Shown piece after piece: positions 25,201 to 35,813 of a stretch of 64,000 nucleotides of DNA. Made by a program: the position numbers and the translations under genes. Source of the stretch: Chloranthus sessilifolius (lineage: Eukaryota; Streptophyta; Magnoliopsida; Chloranthales; Chloranthaceae); NCBI GenBank assembly GCA_021018995.1, contig CM037595.1:92330491-92394490 (forward strand), written 5' to 3'. The notes beneath the pieces were generated by a model. The model made no database searches, was not told the origin of the DNA, and saw only the letters and a list, made by a program, of their open reading frames with translations. Positions within the stretch are counted from its first letter, which is position 1, and each line of letters starts with the position of its first letter.

Positions 25201-26762
25201 GAGAGCCACTATGACCATACCTTATTTGTAAAGAAAGGAGCTCATCTCATTGCGCTGGTAGTTTATGTGGATGACATTATTGTTACGGGAGATGACAGTG
25301 AGGAGATACTTAAGAAGTTTTATTTAAGCAAAGCTTTTTACATCAAAGAATTGAGTACACTCAAATATTTCTTGGGGATTGAAGTGGCCAGGTCTAAAAA
25401 GAGGATAGCCCTATCTAAAAGAAAGTCTACACTGGATGTGCTAAAGCAGACAGAAATGTTGGGTTGTAGGCCTGTAGTTACTCCTATGGAACAGAATCGC
25501 AAGGTCAATGGAGAAGCTGGTGAACCTCTCAAAGATGTCAGATCTTATCAAAGACGTGGGAAATTTTATTTATCTCATTATGACTCGCTCTGACATAGCC
25601 TATGCAGTGAGCGTGGTTAGACATGCATCCTCCCAGGACTACACATCTGGATGTAGTCTACAAAATCCTTAGATATTTGAAGGGCGGACCAGGAAGAGGA
25701 CTGCTTTACTAACCGCGGACACCTTAATATTGTGATTTTTATTGGTTGACTGGGTGGGCTCTCTGAGTGAGAGAAGATCTTCCACTAGCTATTGCACTTT
25801 CCTTGAGGAAATCTAGTCACCTGGAGGTAAGAAGCAACACGTGGTTTCAAATTCACGTGTTGAAGGTGAATATAAGGGAATGTCACACTGTGCCTGTGAA
25901 GGGATGTGGCTTTGTTTCATTCTAGCCGACCTCGGCATTGATGTGAGACTTCCTATGACCCGATATGGAGACAATGAGGTTGCACTACATATAGCTGAAA
26001 TCCAGTCTATCATGAAAGGAAAAGGCACGTTGAAGTAGATTGAATCCAAGGAATATTGTATACCCCAAGTCAGCACCGAGGATCAACTTGTGGATGTACT
26101 TACCAAAGCAGTGGGAAAAATATGCCTATTATGACATCACCACCAAGTTGGACATGATTGACATCTATGTTCCAGCTTGAGGGGGAGTGTTGGTATATGT
26201 TAGTCGGTGTGTATATGTGGTGTCTGACTTTAAGCAAGTAAAGAGTATATATTCTAATGGAAAAGGGTGTAGGGGTAATTGACTCGCAAACCCAACCTTT
26301 TACATCTTCAATTTTCCCTAACTCTTTCTCTCTCCTACTTCATCTTCTCCAACCAAACCCTAACCCTATATTTTATCTTCATATTTCATTTTTATATGTT
26401 TTTTACTGCAGCATGTCTTTACAGCAGCAACATGTTTCTAAAACTTTGTTTCAGCAACATCTTCCGCTAAATGTTTTTCTGCACTAGCAACCTCATCTTG
26501 TTTTCATCATCATTAATAGCATCATTTACATTTCAACAATTTATCTTCATTTACAGCAGCGATAGCAAGTTAGCAACATCATCTCTGCTGCTTCTTTCTT
26601 TTCTGAAACATCTCACAGCAATTGTATCTCATCTTTTTTAGCATTTCATTTGTTTTTTAGCATTCCATCGTCATCCATATCTCCCCCCCAACTGAAAACC
26701 AGCCATCCCCTGTAACCAGCCATTAAAATACTTTTGTATATCTTCTTTCTTCTGCATTCTTT

Positions 26763-28196
26763 TGTTACGTGCCCAACACCTTATTGGGTCTCAAGGGCTA
26801 CTCCTGTCAAATTCGGCTGTCTTCTCTATGAGTTGGATCTCTTTGGCTTCATACTCGGCTTTTTGCTTCAGAAAAAGAGTTTGCCTCTCTTGCAGAGCTG
26901 GTCCTTAGTAGCGTTGACAAAGAAGAACAGCCGGTTAAAAGACAGCTATATATCTATATAGGCCAGCTTGACAAGCTACCTTTCCTCTTGATCTGAGAAG
27001 ATAAATCTTAATTTTTTATGACGTAAATAAGGCATCTTGCCATATTAGAAAAGGCACGTTGCCATAGTAGATAGGATCTATCTATTTAGGAAGTTTATTT
27101 AATTAGGATTCTTATTTTAGTAGGAATAGTTGGTTAGGACTCTTATTAAATTCTTATAAATTGTTGAACTTATTATTTTGAAATGAGAAGAGAATTATTA
27201 TTAAAAGTGTGTCGAATGCACAAAGAGGACGACGCCCTTTCCCTCTTCAATCGTGGGCTAGATAGGGTAAGAACACTACCAAGTGGTATTAGAGAGGTTG
27301 TTTCTGGTTGATCTGATGGAGCAAAGCGTAGAACGGCTTGAAGTATCGATGAGCCAAATCAATATCAAGCTCAATCTGATCGAACAAACTCTCGAACGTC
27401 TTTTATTGCGTTTTATTGCAAAGAGGATGACTTGGTTTCAATCATAGATTCGGAGATCTTTGTCGATGAGCCTTTCGACGTTAATCAGTATGTGGATGTG
27501 ACGGAACCGGAGTTCACAACATCTTACAAGGCCTTTGGTGAAAAGATCATTGAGAAGATCCCAGTCGTAGATGATCTAGATCTTGAAAATCTCAAGGTCG
27601 ATTTTTCCTTGACTGTAAGACACGACTTTATTGTTTTTTCTTCTTTCAAATATATCGACCCCTTTGAGCACTGGATAAAGGATGCGAAGTATAATATCAA
27701 CATGGAACATGAGAAGGCTAACTCGAATTTCTTTCCAAGGCGTGCATTCAAACTAAGGACAAGTGATTCTACACTACAGATTCTGGCTCGGCTGCAAATC
27801 AACCATGCAAAAAGACAATACACCAACCTAGAGGGCGGATCTGGATCTGGACCACCTAAGAATATGGGAGTGCCAAAACGTTTAAGTCATAGGGACATGA
27901 CTCGTTTTAGAGGGGGGCATTGTTACTTGCCCAACACGTAAATAAGGCATCTTGCCATATTAGATAAGGCACATTGCCATATTAGATAGGACCTATCTAT
28001 TTAGGAAGTTTATTTGATTAGAACTCTTATTTTAGTAGGAATAGTTGGTTTAGGACAATTATTAAATTGTTAAAAATATTGTTGAACTTACTATTTTGGA
28101 ATGAGAAGAGAATTATTATTAAAAATGTGTCTCATGAACAAAGAGGAAGCCCTTTCCCTCTTCAATTGTGGGCTAGATAGAGTAAGAACCCTACCA
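26763..28196 (+). mobile_element. Small LTR mini-element E7 (TSD TCTTT)
   Basis: 1434-base element bounded by a perfect 5-bp TSD, TCTTT (26758-26762 and 28197-28201). 5' LTR 26763-27281 (enlarged by about 230 bases of unrelated sequence after its first 18 bases) and 3' LTR 27921-28196 share GTAAATAAGGCATCTTGCCA and the end TAAGAACMCTACCA. PBS-like TGGTATTAGAG at 27284-27294; polypurine AGAGGGGGGC before the 3' LTR. The ~640-base interior has a short coiled-coil-like frame (from 27317) and one longer frame (27432-27941). No RT, integrase or RNase H, so non-autonomous; it needs proteins from another element. Moderately old. Confidence 0.85.
27432..27941 (+). CDS. Unrecognised 169-residue frame of LTR mini-element E7
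   Basis: Open frame in the interior of E7 that runs into its 3' LTR. The sequence is acidic early (VDVTEPEF, VVDDLDLENLKVD) and basic later (FFPRRAFKLR, HAKRQYTNLEGG), with no zinc knuckle, protease or polymerase motif. A coiled-coil-like stretch (EQSVERLEVSMSQINIKL) lies just upstream in another frame. It might be a worn gag-derived piece or a carried host fragment; I do not recognise it. Expression unknown. Confidence 0.4.
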   Translation: MVSIIDSEIFVDEPFDVNQYVDVTEPEFTTSYKAFGEKIIEKIPVVDDLDLENLKVDFSLTVRHDFIVFSSFKYIDPFEHWIKDAKYNINMEHEKANSNFFPRRAFKLRTSDSTLQILARLQINHAKRQYTNLEGGSGSGPPKNMGVPKRLSHRDMTRFRGGHCYLPNT

Positions 28197-28201
28197 TCTT
28201 T

Positions 28202-29190
28202 ATGACATCCCCTCTCAGACATATCGGCAAGCACATGATTTGTGCCTTCTTAAAAAAGGGGGGAAAGTATACAAGAGAAGAGGGTGAGAATCTTCCTCAT
28301 CATCAGCATCTCCACCTTGGTGCAGTAAGCTAAAGGTCCTCTATCTTCAGACCATGCCTTCTTCAGCAGCCTTAATGGCCATCTCTGAAATAGCTTCAAC
28401 ATCATCATCATGTTCTTTTTTTGGATTCAGCAATAGCAGCACCTTCATTCTTTTTTTCAGCACAGATCAGAGGAACTCCAAAAAGGATTAACTATTTGTT
28501 ACTATTGACCATAATCGAATGGGTTATGAAGCTCTGTATGGCTCTATGGCTCGTGCATATAAAGCACCTGCTCCTAAGAAGCTTATACTTGTAGTGACAA
28601 AAAAAAAATGCAACCTCAAAATTTGTGAAGAATCTGCCTTAAAATATGTGAAAGATATATTGTTCTACTTCGATGCTTCTGCCCTGAGATTTGTGTGATC
28701 TCAAAATTTGTTCTGCCTTGAGATCCGTGGGCCATAGATATTGTTGCCCTGAAATCTATGAAGATGATGCTACCATCCACTATTGTTGTTGTTGCCTACT
28801 ATTATTGAGCCTCAGGACCCAATCCATGTATACTGCCCCTCAGACAGCCACTCAAGCTACCACTGGATGTTATATCTCACTATCTTCTTGTTTCGAGAGC
28901 CGTGTATCTTTCCCTCCATTTCTTTTATCCTGTCAATTTTATTTGTATGTGTGTGACACACCTTTTGAATTCCTGCTATCCCTCCATATTATTGATGATG
29001 AGTGGCCTCTGTTGCTGTAGTATGCAACCTGTTACTGGCCTTAAGCTTTTGTCGCTCCTGTAATATGTAACCTTGTTATCGACCTTATGGTCTTTTTTTG
29101 CCCTATCAATGTTAGGGGAGATGGTTCAGGGTTTTTCTTGTAATTGACAAGTTGAACATCATTGTCATCAATGTTCAACTTGAGGGGGAG
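28202..29190 (+). other. 3' interior of E6, non-coding by eye
   Basis: Between E7 and the 3' LTR of E6. It includes short frames without homology that I recognise and repeats of GCCYTGARATYTRTG (28640-28750). Ends with the polypurine tract GAGGGGGAG. Confidence 0.5.
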
Positions 29191-29449
29191 TGTTGGTATA
29201 GTTAGAGATTAATGTATAGAGTGAGATAGGTGTTTGAGCTCAGGATGGTATATTTGGGTAGTGTTGATTTTGTCTTACTGAGATATTCTATCAAAGTTTG
29301 TCTCTTGTAAAAATATGAATCAGCAAATATGTAGTCATCAAGTGACACCTGTCTCTCTCCTTCTTCCTTCCCTCATTCTTTAGGCAATAACAAGTGTAGT
29401 TTATTTTGTTTTATTTTGCATCATATTAGAGATATAATATGAAGATGTG

Positions 29450-29960
29450 TGTTAGTGAGAAACACTATATATCTATGTATGAGAGATATGCATAGTAGGT
29501 TTAGCCTGCATTGGTTAAGAACATAACTTGTGTCATGTATCCCCCCCTCTAAAAATGGTTCATCCATTATTACTTGAGTATCTTGGAATAGAAACAATGT
29601 AGTCTTTAGTGTTTATTGTGCTCTCTCTCTCTCTCTCTCTCTCTCTCTAATAAACCCTGCATGGGTATTTCTTCTCTTTATCTAGTCTGATATTATTTTT
29701 TACATGGTATCAAAGCCAGTCGGTCCAGCATCTTGTTTAGGATTACGTCTGACTTATGCTCTGCACCTTGCCGCTTCGTCGGATCTTTGTGCATCAGAAA
29801 TCGAGAACTCTAGGTCTATTTTGTGATGGTCGTTGCTTTTCCTCTAGCAGCCCCAAACTCATCTTTGTTTCTCCTCCCTGTTGAAGCCATGCTGACGTCA
29901 GCAGGTCAAATTTTGACCTGCTCAAATTGGCTCTAATTAGGATTCCAACATCCCACAATC
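29450..29960 (+). mobile_element. Copia 5' end fragment (LTR, PBS, leader)
   Basis: LTR 29450-29704 (TGTTAGTGAG to TTTTTTACA), then the PBS-like TGGTATCAAAGCC (29705-29717), then a leader with GCTGACGTCAGCAGGTCAAA near 29890. No protein part. A CT microsatellite lies inside the LTR (29621-29648). Truncated; only the 5' end remains. Confidence 0.75.
29621..29648. repeat. (CT)n microsatellite
   Basis: Fourteen CT units within the LTR of the Copia fragment at 29450. Confidence 0.95.
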
Positions 29961-30348
29961 CCGAGCCCACTAAAAATCTGGTATCCATTTCAAAGCAATG
30001 TGTATCCAGTTTTGTAGTCAACAGAACAAACCAAAAGAATATACACTGTTCCTTCAACCAACAAGGCAAAGTTCAACAAATGAAATACTTTCCAATTTTA
30101 GACCAGAGAGATATATATCTGCAATTATGAAACTTCAACTGTGCCAACCAACAAACTAAAATAGACATGCAATATTGAAGAACAAAATGTTTCAGTTTGT
30201 TATCATATAGGTCATCTCTTACATATGACAATATCTCTGTATTTCTAGATTCAACCAGGTCTGTTTCCCACACACCGCATTTCATTGACAAACAGTAAAA
30301 CCAGTAGCACAAGAAAGAATTATTGTATGTTTAAAATATTATAAGTGA
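29961..30348. other. Unassigned region left of the MITE
   Basis: No exon of the DET1-like gene that I can recognise; in particular I do not find the FVKKML-type exon that should follow. Probably intron or flank. Confidence 0.4.
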
Positions 30349-30357
30349 AATAATAAA

Positions 30358-30761
30358 GAGTACCTTTAAATCCACCCACCAAATCTTTGAGTTCACCCAC
30401 ACTGAAACACATTGACTGTATTGAATCAGACGATGGAGATCATTTATCATCCCAATCTTTCACAGATGGATGCAGAGATTATGGGCGTACCATCAGACGG
30501 TTGGATTTTTATTGCATGTGGTACACACCCAAAAAAATGACCTTAAAACCAATTTTGAGTGTGCACATGATGTTAAGGTCACTTTTTTGAGTGTGTACCA
30601 CATTAAAAAAAAATCGACCGTCTGATGTTGTGCCCATGATCTAAAAATCCATCGTGTGAAAGATTGGAATGATAAACAATCTCCATCGTCTGATTCAATG
30701 CAGTCAATGTGTTTCAGCATGGGTGAACTCAAAGATTCGGTGGGTGGATTTAAAGGTACTC
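30358..30761. mobile_element. Mutator-like MITE with 9-bp TSD
   Basis: 404-base foldback element. Its arms match over well over 100 bases, starting GAGTACCTTTAAATCCACCC on the left and in reverse complement on the right. Perfect 9-bp TSD AATAATAAA at 30349-30357 and 30762-30770, which points to the Mutator (MULE) superfamily. Non-coding. One-arm relatives lie at about 35008-35100 and 47320-47345. It lies just downstream of exon e of the DET1-like gene. Confidence 0.9.
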
Positions 30762-30944
30762 AATAATAAAACCTTGTAGAACAAAAATCATAACAAAAGA
30801 ATTTAAGATTCAAATAGCAGGACAAGATAACTTTCTATTGGCTCACACCAGCAACTTCACTAAACCCATAATCCAGTCGTCATATCAATAAGTTAGAAAA
30901 GAAGGAAAAATGAACATTATTACATCTCTGATGATGAAACTGAC

Positions 30945-31106
30945 CTTTGAAAAACCACTAACATCATTTTTTATGCGCCTAAATATCTTGAGAGCATGAA
31001 CATTATTGGAGTGGGAGGATATGAAATTCCCACTTAATGAACTTGAAGGTGCACGAAAGTGATCATAAAACTTCTCAAACAAGTTGTAAAGTTCATCCAC
31101 GGATTT
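30945..31106 (-). CDS. DET1: DET1-like exon e
   Basis: 162 bases, 54 codons, acceptor CTGCAG, donor AAG/GTCAGT. Contains DELYNLFEKFYDHFRA and NFISSHSNNVHAL, both close to DET1 (LYQLFEQFxDHF; NFISSHSNNxHALEQL). The donor is intact, but the next exon is not found between here and 29960. Confidence 0.85.
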
Positions 31107-31208
31107 CTGCAGGAAATAATGTACACATATGAAAGAAAGGTTAAAGAGTTATATAAAAGTATAGAGAGAAATAAGTCAAATAACTAAGTATCTGGAGGCA
31201 ATAGGTAC

Positions 31209-31286
31209 CTCATAAACTGCAACTATATCAGTTGTCACTATGTTATACACAACAAAGATTGTGTGACGGTCATTTTGTCTAAGTAA
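31209..31286 (-). CDS. DET1: DET1-like exon d
   Basis: 78 bases, 26 codons, acceptor CTTCAG, donor GAG/GTACC. Encodes LLRQNDRHTIF then VVYNIVTTDIVAVYE. The second half matches FAVYNMETTDIVAFYQ of DET1; the first half departs from the usually invariant DHHPAFF. Confidence 0.85.
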
Positions 31287-31417
31287 CTGAAGTCCAAGCA
31301 CCGGATGGTAAGATATTTGCATTAATGAAAATAAATCATGATGTGAAAGCAAGTAAGAATATTTAATTCAGGACAGATAAATTTTACCAAGTTGGAAAAA
31401 GAAAATCATCCTCTTAC

Positions 31418-31474
31418 CCCTCCTTCGGCACTACCAAACTTGATTAACAGGTGCTGCCGGTCTAAAAATTGCAC
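31418..31474 (-). CDS. DET1: DET1-like exon c
   Basis: 57 bases, 19 codons: VQFLDRQHLLIKFGSAEGG. Nearly identical to the DET1 consensus VQFLDRxHLLIKFGSVDGG. Acceptor GACAG, donor GGG/GTAAG. The best single exon for identifying the gene. Confidence 0.9.
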
Positions 31475-31747
31475 CTGTCCAGAGTAGCATTATGACAACT
31501 AATGACAAACTAGGCATGCTAAAATTCAAATCCTCAAATAATAATGGAAGTCAATGTGAAATTATTGTTTCATAGAGTGGAAAACAAATCAGTAACATGA
31601 AATGAAGATGTAAAATAAAAATGATTCTTCAAAGAAAAAATGTACAATTAAAAGGGTGATCTAATGGAATAAATAATATATGACCATCTTTAATGGCAGT
31701 CCAAGAAAGGTGAATCTAGAAAATGAGAAAACATTTTAGAAACCTAC

Positions 31748-31813
31748 CTTCCACATGATCAGATTAACATATTCTTGAAAATACAAAGAGAACTCTTTCA
31801 GAGAATCAGCCCT
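31748..31813 (-). CDS. DET1: DET1-like exon b
   Basis: 66 bases, 22 codons, acceptor TTTCAG and donor AAG/GTAGG. Encodes RADSLKEFSLYFQEYVNLIM then WK. DET1 proteins have LKKKFYFHFQDYVDLIMWK here, so the second half is conserved and the first half diverged. The intron before it is about 17 kb and contains the Harbinger element. Confidence 0.85.
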
Positions 31814-32604
31814 CTGAAACACATAAAATTTCATACAGTTATGGTCAGGAAATATTTTGGAAATCCAAATGGGTCTTAGAATCATATGCAGAACAGATTG
31901 AATCTAATTGCATAATTGTAATGTAAATATACAAAATCACTCTAGTGTAAACAAAATCAACAGAAATATTAGGGTAAAATAAATGATCAAGCTAACCAGA
32001 GCATCAAAACTTGATACAAGATGTATACTGTAGTGCTGTTAAGAAAGAAAGCGAAAAATAAACAAGAACGCAAATCTATCACAGCAAACACAATGATTTT
32101 ATGTGGTTCGGCAATAGTAGCCACGTCCACGGATTCACCTAGGTTTGACTATTATTCAAGAGTTTCAAATTAGATTACAGGAGTCACTCAAAAAAGACTT
32201 TATATACCCTGTAATTAGGGCTAACGTAATAGAATGTGAATTACTGTTGTATCCATGACTTACGGGACCTTGGGGGACTGGCGCAATCGTGGCTGGTCAT
32301 CAGTACTCCCAAGTGACTCAATCGCATTTGTCTCCACATATCAACAATTAAACATTAAAGAATTGAGTACATCCACTCGTTAGAAAAAATTTGATAATAA
32401 AACTTTACCAGGAAGTCCTCTTCATCTCCAAACAATTCATAGGACAAAATAAAAAAGAAAGTACAACAGGCATGAAACTGAAAAATTATAGCACCTCCCA
32501 TTTTATCTTTTATGATTGTAGCAGGGTACATATAGAAGAATGCTCAACACCCTTTGGGGGGAGGTTAGCAATGTCCACAAAAAATGGACATGCTAACGCC
32601 CTTA
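31814..32604. other. Intron of the DET1-like gene left of the Harbinger element
   Basis: Non-coding. At about 32035-32345 it holds a sequence with TG..CA-like ends (TGTTAAGAAAG to ATATCAACA) and the motif ATGTGGTTCGGCAATAGTAG, CCACGTCCACGG, seen in dispersed plant LTR-type repeats. No TSD found, so it is only a candidate repeat. Ends at the TSD TTA (32602-32604). Confidence 0.45.
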
Positions 32605-33622
32605 GGCTGCGTTTGGGAACGTGAATTTGGATTTAGGCCCTGGGAAACCAAATACATTGTTTGGGTGACAAGTAATTGTATTTGGATTTGGATTTGAGAA
32701 ATCTCGTGTCATTCCAAATCCACACTCGTAGTGTAAAATCGGGAATTCACAAATGATGCCCCATACTTGTTATTTGGAAATCCAAAGGGAGATGCGCCCT
32801 TCTCAATAACAAAAAGCTCATCGAGGTGCACTCTTCTCTCTCCCTCTCTCTCATTTCCGTTTTCCTCCAAAAAAAAGCTAGGGTTTGATTGTCTTCTTCA
32901 TTTTTCTCTGCAAAAAAATTGGGTTTGATTGATCTCCTCGTCTCCTTTATTTTTTTCTATAAAAAATTAGGGATTGATTGATCTCTTTGATCGATCTCCT
33001 AGTCTCCTTCATTTTTCTCTGCAAAAAAACTTGAGTTTGATCAACCTCCTTGTCTCCTTCATTTTCTCTGCAAAAAAATTGGGTTTGATCGATCTCCTCG
33101 TCTCCACAGCGGCCAGCAGCACAGCTCGATCAGATTGCAGAATCGTCTCAGTATTATTTGGATTTTGATCTTTGCGTTGAACTCAGGGAAAAAAAATCTA
33201 AGGTATGACTTTATAATTATTATTTTTTTGGATTTTGATAATTCGTTCTATTCTTAAATTTATTTATTTTTGGGACTTTTAATAATTTGGGGTTTTTAAT
33301 AATTTATTTATTTTTGGGGTTTTTAATAATTTGTTCCATTCGATGTTGTGTTTGGGAATCCATTATATTACAATAATTTATTATTAATTTTTATTAAAAA
33401 AAATAAAAGGGTGGATATCCACGGTCCATTGGTGTTTGGGAATCCATTATATTGCTATAGTTTATTATTTATTTTTATTTAAAAATTAAAAAAGGTGATC
33501 CACAGTCCAAAATATGGTTGAAGGTGAAAAAATCTATGCATTTGGTTGTTAAAGATAAATATCCAAATTCTTTATATATTTATTGACCACAACTGTTTGA
33601 TGAAATGTCCCAAATAACATAC

Positions 33623-33771
33623 CAGCTAAATGTTGTGATGGGTGTCAAGCCATAAAGTTGCTTCTTTGTAGCTTGCAAAAATAAAATCCTGAGAGTGTTC
33701 ATCACATTGTGCTTGACGTATTCAATTCGGAACTCATCATTAGTGTTCCATAGTTCCATAAATTTCTCAAC
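33623..33771 (-). CDS. Exon-like segment of an unrecognised host gene
   Basis: 149 bases, minus strand, acceptor GGTTTAG and donor CTG/GTATGT. The frame reads VEKFMELWNTNDEFRIEY, then VKHNVMNTLRILFLQ, then KKQLYGLTPITTF, a normal globular composition with no stop. It is not DET1, since exons a and b join without it. It lies inside the Harbinger element, in the transposase intron and antisense to it, so it may be a captured gene fragment. Identity unknown. Confidence 0.5.
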
Positions 33772-35007
33772 CTAAACCAGAGATCTGTATGTTAATAATT
33801 TCCTGAAAAAATGATCCGTGAAGAAAAGGCAGGACTCAATCCATTTCAGTCCAATGTCACTCCAAGATATTGGCAATCAGTAGTCGCATAATATTTCCAA
33901 TAAAGCATTTAAACATCTTGATTGGGGTTGGGCCTGTAGCTCAACGGATCCAACTAAAGGAGTACAGGGGAAAGATAATCTCAGACAATACCAAGACATC
34001 AATTGATTCATCTTGATACCGGAGCCACCCAAGACAGATGTATCATCTCAGGAAATCTCCCAATTCATATATTTTTTTTTTATCATCATATACTTTGTGG
34101 TACATGTATTACCCATGTAAACTTTGTATTCGTGATACCTTGACAATACGCCTCGGCAACGGCACACAATACAGAGATTTTAATCCTTGCTAGATTATGG
34201 TTATATAGTACTTAAGTTTTAAATTTGATATACAGCCAAAAGCTGTCGACATTCGATTCTTCTGGGAACTGAGAACTAAGCTTCATACTAATTTATGAAA
34301 AACTTGGGTGAGTCAACTAAGTTTTTTGGAAAACATCATCTGAGCAAACCAGTTCGTAGTACGGTTTGCTTGAGGTCGCAAACTGGGTCACAGTTGTGTT
34401 CAGGAACCGCTTCCGCTGATCTGGTTCATCCAGTTCAGCTTTGATTATAAAAATCTGTAAAATTAGATTTAGATTAGGGATCTAACTCATATCTCCTTTA
34501 TACGCAATGCATAAACCAACGTGCTATGAAACTTTCATGTGTTAAATATGAATTTATAATTAATATATTATATTTTTCTCTATAAATATTTACTTTTTAT
34601 ACCATAAACTCATCCTATCCCTAGTGAACCAGGTTCACTTGACAGTGGAAAACAGTGAACCATAAAACCGAATTTTAACCAATAACACCAGTGAGCCTGG
34701 TAACATTGTTTTAAACCTTGTTGTTAGGTATTTCCTAATTCAAATGGAGGTAAAACAAGGAAGGGTAAGGAGCTGATGTAAGAGAAATTAGACATAAATT
34801 AATGTATATGATATAGTTCTCAACTTTGTTTGCTACTTTTTACCATCATATCTTGTTACTTTTTGCACATTATGAAAGATTATCACTAATAAAAAAGGAT
34901 ATAAAGATTGGGCAAGATGTCATTATAAGTCCTAACAATCTTCCAATCAATTGGTCTCACAAGAAAACAAGAGACCAAAATTTTACACAATTTTGGCATA
35001 AGATCAC

Positions 35008-35100
35008 CTTTATATTCACCTACCGAATCTTTGAGTTCACCCACGCCCAAACCCATTGACAACTTTGAATCAGACGATGGAGATTGTTTTTGGTCCCAAG
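35008..35100. repeat. Fragment of the 9-bp-TSD MITE family
   Basis: Matches one arm of the MITE at 30358-30761 (ATCTTTGAGTTCACCCAC, GAATCAGACGATGGAGAT). The second arm is missing. Confidence 0.75.
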
Positions 35101-35697
35101 CTATAAAGCGTGATAGCCTGGCCAGGCCTATTTTCATTACAGAAGGCCATAGTTCCCAAAGGTTTTAAAACCAGTTTAATATATTAGGTTGAACCAGTTG
35201 GGCCATTAGATTGGCCTGTATACACTACAAAAGGCCATTAATTCCATGGTTTAAGCATTTGGCCGTGAACATGATGACCCTTCTAGAATCTCTCTTAGGA
35301 ACCCGAGTTATGTATAGTGCTTATGTTACTTGTGTACTTTGGTGACCATCTTACTATTTGATGTTAGCTGTCTTTAGTTTCACTGTGAGAGATTAGAGTC
35401 TAGTGCTTCTAAATGGAAGTTGCTTGTCTCAAGCCTTACAAGAAGTCCATCCATGTTAGTAATTATTCATGCGTATATCTATGCATGCTTAGCAATCCAT
35501 CCATGGCTTTGAGAACTGACACAATGAGGAATCCTTTCAAAAGATTTTCCCAGCCCCAAAGACTTAAGGTTATTAGCAAAATCATCAAGAACAGAAGATC
35601 ATTATTTACAAATTTTATTTTTGTTTTATGCTTTGTTCCTCCAAAAAAAAATGCATTCTTTATCAATATTTGGAGACAGTTACTCATCATAATTTTA

Positions 35698-35813
35698 GTG
35701 CCTGTTTAGTTGGGGAAACCATTTATTGATTTGAATCAAGGAGAAACGTAGTTTCTCCGTACAATCAGAAAGAGACCCCAAACAGGTCTAAGACCCATGC
35801 TCCAAACAGGGTC
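35698..35813. mobile_element. Small MITE-like element
   Basis: 116 bases with ends GTGCCTGTTTAGTTGGGG and, inverted, GACCCTGTTTGGAGCATG, flanked by TA on both sides. A third related inverted word (GACCTGTTTGGGG, minus) lies just inside the right end. Superfamily uncertain. Confidence 0.45.

Larger units (their letters stand above)
17053..26388 (+). mobile_element. Copia-type LTR retrotransposon fossil E4
   Basis: LTRs at 17053-17272 and 26188-26388 share AAGTAAAGAGTATATATTCTAAT-like and CTTTCTCTCTCCTACT-like blocks. Perfect PBS TGGTATCAGAGC at 17273-17284; polypurine tract GAGGGGGAG before the 3' LTR. Parts: leader with GCTGACATCAG (about 17325), protease (near 23000), GAG-pre-integrase and integrase (23271-24244), RT (24829-25593, with the VDDIIVTGDD core near 25270) and RNase H (about 25700-26110). 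Interrupted by E5 (17563-21991) and the MITE at 22038-22220. Broken many times. No TSD seen. Confidence 0.85.
16447..29423 (+). mobile_element. Outer LTR element E6 with several nested insertions
   Basis: 5' LTR 16447-16994 (interrupted by the MITE at 16463-16737) and 3' LTR 29191-29423 share GATTAATGTATRGAGTGAG, GGTGTTTGAGCTCAG and AAAATATGAATCAGCAA. A polypurine tract, GAGGGGGAG, precedes the 3' LTR; a weak PBS-like sequence follows the 5' LTR. Its own interior survives as 16995-17052, 26389-26762 and 28202-29190 and shows no retroviral protein domain, only CAGCAACATC-like low-complexity stretches and short frames. It may be a non-autonomous element. It holds E4 (with E5 inside) and E7. Old and broken. 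No TSD found. Confidence 0.65.

Noticed and set aside
33623-33771. Treating the exon-like segment as part of the DET1-like gene
   Set aside because: It has no match in DET1 as I know it and lies inside the Harbinger element between its TIRs.
33928-33955. tRNA-like GGGCCTGTAGCTCAACGGA
   Set aside because: No matching B box or cloverleaf partner follows; at most an eroded SINE head.
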